Shown here: positions 40,393-46,056 of the stretch, piece after piece
Layout of the letters: each line of letters opens with the position of its first letter
Numbering within the stretch: the first letter of the stretch is position 1
NCBI RefSeq assembly: GCF_013359595.1
Contig: NZ_JABFMP010000047.1
Location: 1 to 46,056 of the forward strand
DNA from: Pseudomonas sp. C1C7
Lineage (GTDB): Bacteria; Pseudomonadota; Gammaproteobacteria; Pseudomonadales; Pseudomonadaceae
Length of the DNA stretch: 46,056 nt
Reading direction: 5' to 3'
Made by a program: the position numbers and the translations under genes
The notes under the pieces: model-generated
The model's database searches: none
The model's input: only the letters and a program-made list of their open reading frames with translations
Told to the model about the DNA's origin: nothing

Positions 40393-40830
40393 ATGAAAAT
40401 GCGTCTGTTGATCCTGCTGGCCATGCTTTTGGGCGCACAAACCGCCCTGGCGGCCCCGGCGCCGCCTTTGACCCAGGTCAAAGTGCTGAAAGTCGAATCG
40501 CCCGGTTGTGGCTTTGAAAACATCGATGAAGGCCAGACCCAGACGCGCTGCAATCACAGCGGGCCGAACATCCGGATCTATGTGCTGGAAGTGGGGTATG
40601 GCCGCAGCCAGCCTCAGGTCGGGCTGGATGGGTTCGACCTCAATGGCACCCGCACGCCGGTCTGCGTCTACGACAACGGCAACCTGACCGAATGCGCGCC
40701 GGGTCGAAAAACCGTCGGCAACCTGTACATTTTCGATATGGCCGGCAAGCAGGAGGGCACCTTCACCTTCAGCAACACCTCGATCAACGCGCCGGGCAAC
40801 ACAATGTCGACGCAGCTCTACATCAAGTAG
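40393..40830 (+). CDS. Secreted DUF4879-like protein
   Basis: 145 residues. A signal peptide spans 1-20 (MKMRLLILLAMLLGAQTALA). The mature protein is small, Gly- and Tyr-containing, and has four cysteines (SPGCGFENI, TRCNHSGP, TPVCVYDNGNLTECAPG) that could form two disulfides. Its pattern (TQVKVLKVES near the mature N-terminus, SGPNIRIYVLEVGYG, then GLDGFDLNGTRTPV) resembles the DUF4879/YolA family from memory; this is not a checked match. It is probably periplasmic or secreted. Function unknown. The start is ATG 40393 with GGGGGTG upstream. Confidence 0.7.
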   Translation: MKMRLLILLAMLLGAQTALAAPAPPLTQVKVLKVESPGCGFENIDEGQTQTRCNHSGPNIRIYVLEVGYGRSQPQVGLDGFDLNGTRTPVCVYDNGNLTECAPGRKTVGNLYIFDMAGKQEGTFTFSNTSINAPGNTMSTQLYIK

Positions 40831-40906
40831 CGTTGTTTCCTGGCGCGGCGGGCCTCGAACAGGGGTAATCAAAGCTGACTACGCTTTAAGGATCATCCTG
40901 TGGACT

Positions 40907-41464
40907 GTGCCCATGACCTTTAGAGCCTTGATTACCCTCGCCGAGGGCATTGATGACCTGCAAGCCGTCACCCTGATCGACGTTCTGCGTCGCGCCAAAG
41001 TGGAAGTGGTGGTGGCGAGCATCGAAGGACGACGCATGCTCACCTGCGCTCGCGGCACCCGCCTGACCAGCGACGCCATGCTCATCGACCTGCTGGCCCA
41101 GCCTTTCGACCTGATCGTCCTGCCCGGGGGCGACGTCGGTGCACAGCACCTGGCCGCCCACCAACCCCTGCAACAACTGATCAAGGACCAGGCCGCCGCC
41201 GGTCGCCTGTTCGCCGGCATCGCCGAAGCCCCCGCGCTGGCCCTGCAAACCTTCGGCGTACTGCGCCAGCGGCGCATGACCTGCCTGCCCTCCGCCAGTC
41301 ACCACCTCTCGGGCTGCAACTTCGTCGATCAACCGGTGGTGGTCGATGGCAACTGCATCACCGCCCAGGGCTCGGGTGCCGCACTGGCCTTCGCCCTGAC
41401 GCTGGTGGAGCAGTTGTGCGGCAAGGCCACGCGCTCGGCGGTGGCGGGGGAGTTGTTGGTTTAG
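40907..41464 (+). CDS. DJ-1/PfpI-family protein lacking catalytic residues
   Basis: 185 residues with an intact DJ-1 fold (FRALITLAEGIDDLQAVTLID; FDLIVLPGGDVGAQHL; GRLFAGIAEAPALAL). In DJ-1 and YajL the nucleophile elbow reads AICA-x-P; here it reads GIAEAP, so the cysteine is replaced by Ala. The conserved Glu of the active site (DJ-1 E18) aligns with Gln (DDLQA). The codon at the cysteine position is GCC, not a frameshift artefact. It is therefore probably not a glyoxalase, deglycase or protease. It could be a ligand-binding or regulatory relative. No operon partner is visible. Confidence 0.85.
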   Translation: MPMTFRALITLAEGIDDLQAVTLIDVLRRAKVEVVVASIEGRRMLTCARGTRLTSDAMLIDLLAQPFDLIVLPGGDVGAQHLAAHQPLQQLIKDQAAAGRLFAGIAEAPALALQTFGVLRQRRMTCLPSASHHLSGCNFVDQPVVVDGNCITAQGSGAALAFALTLVEQLCGKATRSAVAGELLV

Positions 41465-41469
41465 AGCCT

Positions 41470-42711
41470 TCAAGCCTTGGCTTCTTCTTCCGCCGGCACA
41501 TGCATCCGATCCCGCTGGGCTAGAGTCGGGAACAGTTTGATCCAGGTCCCGGTCACCACCAGTGTGCCAATCCCGCCCATGACCACCGCCGGCACGGTGC
41601 CGAACCAGTGGGCGGTGAGGCCGGATTCGAATTCGCCGAGCTGGTTGGATGCACCGATGAACAGGCCATTTACCGCGCTGACCCGGCCGCGCATTTCGTC
41701 GGGGGTTTCCAGTTGCACGAAGGAGGCGCGGATCACCATGCTGATCATGTCGGCCGCGCCCAGCACGACCAGTACCGCCAGCGAGAACCAGAACGAGGTC
41801 GACAGCCCGAATGCGATGGTGGCCACGCCGAATATGCCCACGGCGGTGAACATCACCCGACCGACATTCCGCTCCACGGCGAATCTGGCCAGGAACAGCG
41901 ACATCAGCAACGCCCCCACCGCCGGTGCGGAACGCAGCAGACCCAGGCCCCAGGGGCCGGTGAGCAGAATGTCCTTGGCGAACACCGGCAACAGCGCCGT
42001 GGCGCCGCCGAGCAGCACGGCGAACAGGTCCAGGGAAATCGCGCCGAGAATGTCCGGACGGCTGCGGATGAAACGGATGCCGGCCAACAGTGAATCCAGG
42101 GTCGCCTTGCCCTTGTTCAGCGGTGTCTGCCGGGCCGGCAGGTTGAGCATCAGCGAGCAGGCAATGACATACAGCAGCACGGTCGGGCCATACACCCACA
42201 CGCTGCCGAAGGCATAGAGCAGGCCGCCGAGGGCCGGGGCGACGATGGTGGCCGATTGCTGGGCCGATTGCGCGGCGGCCACGGCCCGGGGGAACAGGGC
42301 GCTGGGCACGATGCTCGGCAGCAGGGCCTGGGTGGTCGGCATCTCGAAGGAGCGGGCGCCGCCGAGCAGGAAGGCGAGGATGAAGATCATCTCCCGGGTG
42401 ATGTGGTCGGTGGCGCTGCCAATGGCCAGCGACAGGGCGATCAGCGCCTGCAGGGATTGGCAGATCGCCGCGACCTTGCGCCGGTCGTAGCGGTCGGCCA
42501 CGTGTCCGGTGTGCAGCATGAACAGCACCCGCGGCGCGAACTCCACCAACCCCACCAGACCCAGGTCAAGCACATTGCCGGTCAGCTGATAGAGGTTCCA
42601 GCCGATCGCCACAGTGAGCATCTGAAAGCCGCTGGCGGTGAAAATCCGCGCGAACCAGAAAGCGAGGAATGGGCGGTGGTGGCGTAGCAGCAAAGGCTCT
42701 TGGCTGGGCAT
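41470..42711 (-). CDS. MFS transporter (EntS-like exporter)
   Basis: About 413 residues from ATG 42711 (MPSQEPLLLRHHRP). Twelve hydrophobic segments are predicted. The MFS motif A is HTGHVADRYDRRKV after the second helix. The family branch (MFS_3) includes enterobactin and drug exporters. It is on the strand opposite to the DJ-1-like gene, ending 5 bp from its stop. An upstream in-frame ATG at 42756 is less likely. The substrate is unknown. Confidence 0.85.
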   Translation of the reverse strand: MPSQEPLLLRHHRPFLAFWFARIFTASGFQMLTVAIGWNLYQLTGNVLDLGLVGLVEFAPRVLFMLHTGHVADRYDRRKVAAICQSLQALIALSLAIGSATDHITREMIFILAFLLGGARSFEMPTTQALLPSIVPSALFPRAVAAAQSAQQSATIVAPALGGLLYAFGSVWVYGPTVLLYVIACSLMLNLPARQTPLNKGKATLDSLLAGIRFIRSRPDILGAISLDLFAVLLGGATALLPVFAKDILLTGPWGLGLLRSAPAVGALLMSLFLARFAVERNVGRVMFTAVGIFGVATIAFGLSTSFWFSLAVLVVLGAADMISMVIRASFVQLETPDEMRGRVSAVNGLFIGASNQLGEFESGLTAHWFGTVPAVVMGGIGTLVVTGTWIKLFPTLAQRDRMHVPAEEEAKA

Positions 42712-42830
42712 TTGAGGGCAGATCTGCAGGTGGGGAAGGGGCGAGATTATCACCAACCTGTAACTGAAAGTTGCAGAGTCATGAAATTTAGTTAGCTAGA
42801 CACCGATCTCCAGTTCCTGGGGACCCCTTG

Positions 42831-42914
42831 TGTGTGGGCTTGCTCGCGAAGAGGCCGGCACATCCAACGTCGTTATCGCCTGACCCACCGCTTTCGCGAG
42901 CAAGCCCGCACACA
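42831..42914. repeat. REP-type inverted repeat (CTTGCTCGCGAA family)
   Basis: TGTGTGGGCTTGCTCGCGAA (42831-42850) is matched in inverse by TTCGCGAGCAAGCCCGCACACA (42893-42914; family pattern). It belongs to the same family as 8885-8988. It lies upstream of the cio promoter region. Confidence 0.82.
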
Positions 42915-43031
42915 GGGGGGATCACTGGTGTTGCCGATTTTTTTGTTGGCCAATCGCCATGAGGCAACTTGTCACGCGGCAAAAGACCACGCAGTTCATC
43001 GCCTGAAATGGGACTACTCTTTCAACGTTGC

Positions 43032-43045
43032 TTGATCCAGATCAA
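43032..43045. promoter_or_regulatory. ANR (FNR-type) box upstream of cioA
   Basis: TTGAT-CCAG-ATCAA is a perfect match to the ANR/FNR consensus TTGAT-N4-ATCAA. It lies 162 bp before the cioA start. In Pseudomonas, ANR controls cioAB in response to oxygen; in P. aeruginosa it represses it. The gap from 42757 holds only the REP and this site. Confidence 0.88.
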
Positions 43046-43206
43046 GACCTTCCAGGGTTTTGATCCGGCGGCCGCAAGGCCAGACTCCCTGCGTAGCGAT
43101 GCGTGTAAAAAAAGAACAAACAGAGATTCGCCACACTCCATTACCCGTGGGGGCCGTGGATGCAGGCTTCCAGCCCGCAGCCGTACTACCTGACAGAGGA
43201 AGACTT

Positions 43207-44640
43207 ATGTTCGGTTTAGAGGCACTTGATCTCGCCCGAATCCAGTTCGCGTTCACCATCTCGTTCCACATTCTGTTCCCTGCCATCACCATTGGCCTGG
43301 CGAGTTACCTGGCGGTACTCGAAGGTCTGTGGCTGAAAACCAACAACGGTACCTACCGTGACCTCTACCATTTCTGGTCGAAGATCTTTGCCGTCAACTT
43401 CGGCATGGGCGTGGTCTCGGGGCTGGTCATGGCCTATCAGTTCGGCACCAACTGGAGTCGCTTTTCAGACTTCGCCGGTTCCGTGACAGGTCCGTTGCTG
43501 ACCTATGAAGTACTCACTGCGTTCTTCCTCGAAGCCGGTTTCCTGGGGGTGATGCTGTTCGGCTGGAACAAGGTCGGACGCGGGCTGCACTTCTTCGCCA
43601 CGGTCATGGTCGCCATCGGCACGTTGATCTCGACCTTCTGGATTCTCGCCTCCAACAGCTGGATGCAGACCCCGCAAGGCTTTGAAATCGTCAACGGCCA
43701 GGTGATCCCCACCGACTGGCTGGCGGTGATCTTCAACCCCTCGTTCCCCTATCGCCTGATGCACATGGCCACGGCAGCGTTCGTCGCCACAGCGTTCTTC
43801 GTAGGCTCCTCCGCGGCCTGGCATTTGCTGCGCGGCAAGGACAACCCGGCGATCCGCAAAATGCTTTCGATGGCGATGTGGATGGCCTTGATCGTCGCGC
43901 CGATCCAGGCCGTGATCGGCGATTTCCATGGCCTCAACACCCTTGAACACCAACCGGCGAAAATCGCTGCGATCGAAGGCCACTGGGAAAACAAGGGTGA
44001 CGAAGCCACGCCGCTGATCCTGTTCGGCTGGCCGGACATGAAAGAGGAAAGGACCAAATTCGCCGTCGAGATTCCCTATCTGGGCAGCATCATCCTGACC
44101 CACTCCCTGGACAAACAGGTGCCGGCACTCAAGGAATTCCCGCCTGAAGACCGGCCCAATTCGACCATCGTGTTCTGGTCGTTCCGGATCATGGTCGGTC
44201 TGGGTTTCCTGATGATCTTCACCGGCCTGTGGAGCCTCTGGCTGCGCAAGCGCGACACGCTCTACACCTCGCGTCCGTTCCTTTACCTGGCGTTGTGGAT
44301 GGGCCCGTCCGGCCTGATCGCGATTCTCGCCGGCTGGTTCACCACGGAAATCGGCCGCCAGCCGTGGGTCGTCTACGGTCTGATGCGTACGGCGGATGCG
44401 TCCTCCAACCATAGCGTCATGCAGATGAGCATCACTCTGATCCTGTTTGTCGTGGTGTATTTCGCGCTGTTCGGTGCCGGCCTCGGCTACATGATGCGTC
44501 TGGTGCGCAAGGGGCCGAAGATCGACGAAGGCAAGGAAACCAACGACGGTGGACCCGGCCAGAAACGCACGCCGGCGCGCCCCCTGTCTGCGGCCGACGA
44601 TCACGCCGATGCCGACCACACCGTGACCAAGGAGATTTGA
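43207..44640 (+). CDS. cioA: Cyanide-insensitive terminal oxidase subunit I
   Basis: 477 residues with nine membrane helices. Haem ligands of the bd family are recognisable: His in the first helix (SFHILFPAITIG, H21), His in YRLMHMATAAFVATAFF, and Met in the later block. The quinol-binding loop contains GLNTLEHQPAKIAAIEGHWEN, but the long C-terminal half of the Q-loop found in E. coli CydA is absent; the total length is 477 versus about 522. This is the short-loop CIO type, which resists cyanide and usually lacks haem-d spectra. It oxidises ubiquinol and reduces O2. GAGGAAG precedes the ATG. cioB follows after 3 bp. Confidence 0.94.
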   Translation: MFGLEALDLARIQFAFTISFHILFPAITIGLASYLAVLEGLWLKTNNGTYRDLYHFWSKIFAVNFGMGVVSGLVMAYQFGTNWSRFSDFAGSVTGPLLTYEVLTAFFLEAGFLGVMLFGWNKVGRGLHFFATVMVAIGTLISTFWILASNSWMQTPQGFEIVNGQVIPTDWLAVIFNPSFPYRLMHMATAAFVATAFFVGSSAAWHLLRGKDNPAIRKMLSMAMWMALIVAPIQAVIGDFHGLNTLEHQPAKIAAIEGHWENKGDEATPLILFGWPDMKEERTKFAVEIPYLGSIILTHSLDKQVPALKEFPPEDRPNSTIVFWSFRIMVGLGFLMIFTGLWSLWLRKRDTLYTSRPFLYLALWMGPSGLIAILAGWFTTEIGRQPWVVYGLMRTADASSNHSVMQMSITLILFVVVYFALFGAGLGYMMRLVRKGPKIDEGKETNDGGPGQKRTPARPLSAADDHADADHTVTKEI

Positions 44641-44643
44641 ATC

Positions 44644-45651
44644 ATGGGTATTGATCTTCCGCTGATCTGGGCCGTGATCATCATCTTCGGCATCATGATG
44701 TACGTGGTCATGGACGGCTTCGATCTGGGGATCGGGATCCTGTTCCCGTTCATTCCCGGCAAGACCGACCGTGACGTGATGATGAACACCGTCGCCCCGG
44801 TCTGGGACGGCAACGAAACCTGGCTGGTGCTGGGGGGCGCGGCGTTGTTCGGGGCCTTTCCGCTGGCGTATTCGGTGGTGCTCTCGGCGTTGTACCTGCC
44901 GCTGATCTTCATGCTGATCGGGCTGATTTTCCGCGGCGTGGCCTTCGAGTTCCGCTTCAAGGCCCGGGACGAAAAGCGCCATCTGTGGGACAAGGCGTTT
45001 ATCGGTGGTTCGATTGCGGCGACCTTCTTCCAAGGCGTGGCGCTGGGGGCGTTCATCGATGGCCTGCCGGTGGTCGACCGGCAGTTCGCCGGTGGTTCCC
45101 TGGACTGGCTGACACCGTTCACCCTGTTCTGCGGCGCCGCGCTGGTGGTGGCCTATGCGCTGCTGGGCTGCACCTGGCTGATCATGAAGACCGAAGGCAA
45201 GTTGCAGGAACAGATGCATGATCTGGCACGGCCTCTGGCGTTCGTGCTGCTGGCGGTGATCGGTATCGTCAGTATCTGGACGCCCCTGGCCCACGCCGAA
45301 ATCGCCGCCCGCTGGTTCACCTTGCCGAACCTGTTCTGGTTCCTGCCGGTGCCGATTCTGGTGCTGGTGACGCTGTACGGTCTGGTTCGCGCGGTGGCCC
45401 GCAATGCCCATTACACGCCCTTCGTGCTGACGCTGGTGCTGATTTTCCTTGGCTACAGCGGTCTGGGGATCAGCCTGTGGCCCAATATCGTGCCGCCGTC
45501 GATTTCCATCTGGGACGCCGCCGCGCCGCCGCAGAGCCAGGGTTTCATGCTGGTGGGGACGCTGTTCATCATTCCGTTCATTCTGGGGTACACCTTCTGG
45601 AGCTACTACGTGTTCCGCGGCAAGGTGACTCATGAGGACGGTTATCACTAG
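44644..45651 (+). CDS. cioB: Cyanide-insensitive terminal oxidase subunit II
   Basis: 335 residues with about eight helices. The CydB/CioB start GIDLPLIWAVIIIFGIMMYVVMDGFDLGIG is diagnostic in pattern (VMDGFDLGIG), as is TVAPVWDGNETWLVLGGAALFGAFP. It pairs with CioA as the structural subunit of the quinol oxidase. The start is separated from the cioA stop by three bases, so the genes are co-translated. The sequence is complete. Confidence 0.94.
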   Translation: MGIDLPLIWAVIIIFGIMMYVVMDGFDLGIGILFPFIPGKTDRDVMMNTVAPVWDGNETWLVLGGAALFGAFPLAYSVVLSALYLPLIFMLIGLIFRGVAFEFRFKARDEKRHLWDKAFIGGSIAATFFQGVALGAFIDGLPVVDRQFAGGSLDWLTPFTLFCGAALVVAYALLGCTWLIMKTEGKLQEQMHDLARPLAFVLLAVIGIVSIWTPLAHAEIAARWFTLPNLFWFLPVPILVLVTLYGLVRAVARNAHYTPFVLTLVLIFLGYSGLGISLWPNIVPPSISIWDAAAPPQSQGFMLVGTLFIIPFILGYTFWSYYVFRGKVTHEDGYH

Positions 45652-45660
45652 TCGCGCTCT

Positions 45661-45710
45661 TGTGGGAGCGAGCCTGCTCGCGATGGCGTCGCTAGAGGCG
45701 CCATCGCGGG
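45661..45710. repeat. REP-like hairpin between cioB and the small subunit gene
   Basis: GCTCGCGATGGCG is followed by an inverted CGCCATCGCGG around TCGCTAGAGG, next to TGTGGGAGCGAGCCTGCTCG. It lies immediately upstream of the 55-codon gene whose SD is at 45716-45719. It could set the ratio of small subunit to CioAB. Confidence 0.75.
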
Positions 45711-45728
45711 TTACTGGAGTAATGAATC

Positions 45729-45896
45729 ATGTCTGGCAAGCATTCTCTGCATGACATTGAAGAGGCGGAAAAGAAGCCGTTGTGGCAGCGGCTTGGGTGG
45801 TTGGCGCTGATCTGGGTTGGGAGTGTCGGGGCGCTGTTTGTTGTGGCGAGTCTGATGCGGATGTTCATGAGCGCGGCTGGGCTGAGTACTCACTGA
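45729..45896 (+). CDS. DUF2474-family small membrane protein (cytochrome bd third subunit, CydX/CioX-like)
   Basis: A 55-codon ORF missed by size filters: MSGKHSLHDIEEAEKK, then one membrane helix (LGWLALIWVGSVGALFVVASLM), ending AAGLSTH. GGAG lies 9 bases before the ATG at 45729. Proteins of this size with a single helix preceded by a charged, Trp-containing segment (KKPLWQRLGW) occur after cioB in Pseudomonas and are annotated DUF2474. They are likely the counterpart of CydX, which stabilises the haem groups of bd oxidases. The operon position supports this. Confidence 0.85.
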   Translation: MSGKHSLHDIEEAEKKPLWQRLGWLALIWVGSVGALFVVASLMRMFMSAAGLSTH

Positions 45897-45944
45897 TTGA
45901 TTGGGTGGCCTGCTCGCTGATTTGCGGATGGAATCAGATCTACT

Positions 45945-46056
45945 GTGCGGGCTTGCTCGCGATGCTTTTTGGGTTGTGTAGATATCCATTACTGCGGGTG
46001 CGGCGGCTGTCGGTTCCGCCCTGACGGTCGGGTCACTTTTGGCAAACGCCCGGAAT
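45945..46056. repeat. REP fragment and common Pseudomonas intergenic sequence at the window end
   Basis: GTGCGGGCTTGCTCGCGATG at about 45945-45964 is a REP half. From about 46008 the sequence GCTGTCGGTTCCGCCCTGAC...GGGTCACTTTTGGCAAACG matches, from memory, a repetitive Pseudomonas intergenic motif. Short open frames here are not convincing as genes. The rest lies beyond the window. Confidence 0.35.

Noticed and set aside
43465..45648. Long open frame (727 codons) opposite cioA and cioB
   Set aside because: Same reason: cioA and cioB are clear on the plus strand, and the antisense product has no recognisable domain.

Overview
The window is a stretch of a Pseudomonas chromosome, most likely from the P. 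fluorescens complex. The signs are high GC with strong third-position G/C bias, many Pseudomonas-type REP inverted repeats between genes, an Hcp/VgrG pair, a CioAB cyanide-insensitive oxidase behind a perfect ANR box, and a quinate/shikimate locus with a fused 3-dehydroshikimate dehydratase. I see no rRNA, tRNA, CRISPR array, insertion sequence or intact prophage.

Layout. (1) 1-1100: the start of vgrG and an hcp gene, both on the minus strand. Upstream of hcp are a sigma-54-like promoter and three matching dyads placed like enhancer sites. (2) 1.1-8.9 kb: a scavenging or catabolic block with a DUF1028 protein, an ArgE-like M20 deacylase, a LysR regulator, an aldehyde dehydrogenase, an orphan polyamine-type binding protein, a flavin monooxygenase and a non-canonical Rid protein. 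(3) 9-13 kb: a membrane-anchored EEP-family nuclease, a YciC-like membrane protein, a DUF2076 protein, a NYN-domain protein and a DnaQ-fold exonuclease. (4) 13.2-13.5 kb: a promoter driving a C4-antisense-like structured RNA whose displayed segments are complementary to the ribosome-binding site of a short, apparently truncated ORF. (5) 13.6-24.2 kb: general genes, namely an Lrp regulator divergent from an EamA exporter, RhlE helicase, a TIGR03862-type flavoprotein, a histone-deacetylase-like hydrolase, an acetyltransferase, TesB with a HAD phosphatase, a secreted alpha/beta hydrolase and two tandem YpfJ-type zinc metallopeptidases.

(6) 24.3-30.2 kb: an uncharacterised catabolic cluster with an FAD dehydrogenase and a 34-codon ORF after it, an IclR regulator, a Gfo/Idh/MocA oxidoreductase, a TIM-barrel isomerase and a DMT transporter. 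Matching IclR-type palindromes lie upstream of both catabolic arms. (7) 30.2-36.3 kb: the quinate/shikimate locus, with an MFS importer, QuiC, a TetR regulator, an AroE/RifI2-like dehydrogenase and AroQ. Together they would convert quinate or shikimate through 3-dehydroquinate and 3-dehydroshikimate to protocatechuate. PcaR-like 17-bp dyads lie upstream of the importer and of aroQ, offset by exactly one helical turn relative to TTGAC-type -35 elements. (8) 36.5-42.7 kb: a LysR regulator divergent from a 4-OT-like tautomerase, trmA coupled to an NCS2 purine permease, a secreted DUF4879-like protein, a DJ-1-fold protein lacking its catalytic residues, and an MFS exporter. (9) 43-45.9 kb: cioA, cioB and a 55-residue DUF2474 subunit.

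The REP elements are tightly fitted to gene ends. At least four genes take their stop codon from a REP sequence, and one metallopeptidase gains a nine-residue tail from one. The most distinctive features are the C4-like RNA switch, the hcp enhancer array and the two operator sets (IclR-type and PcaR-like).
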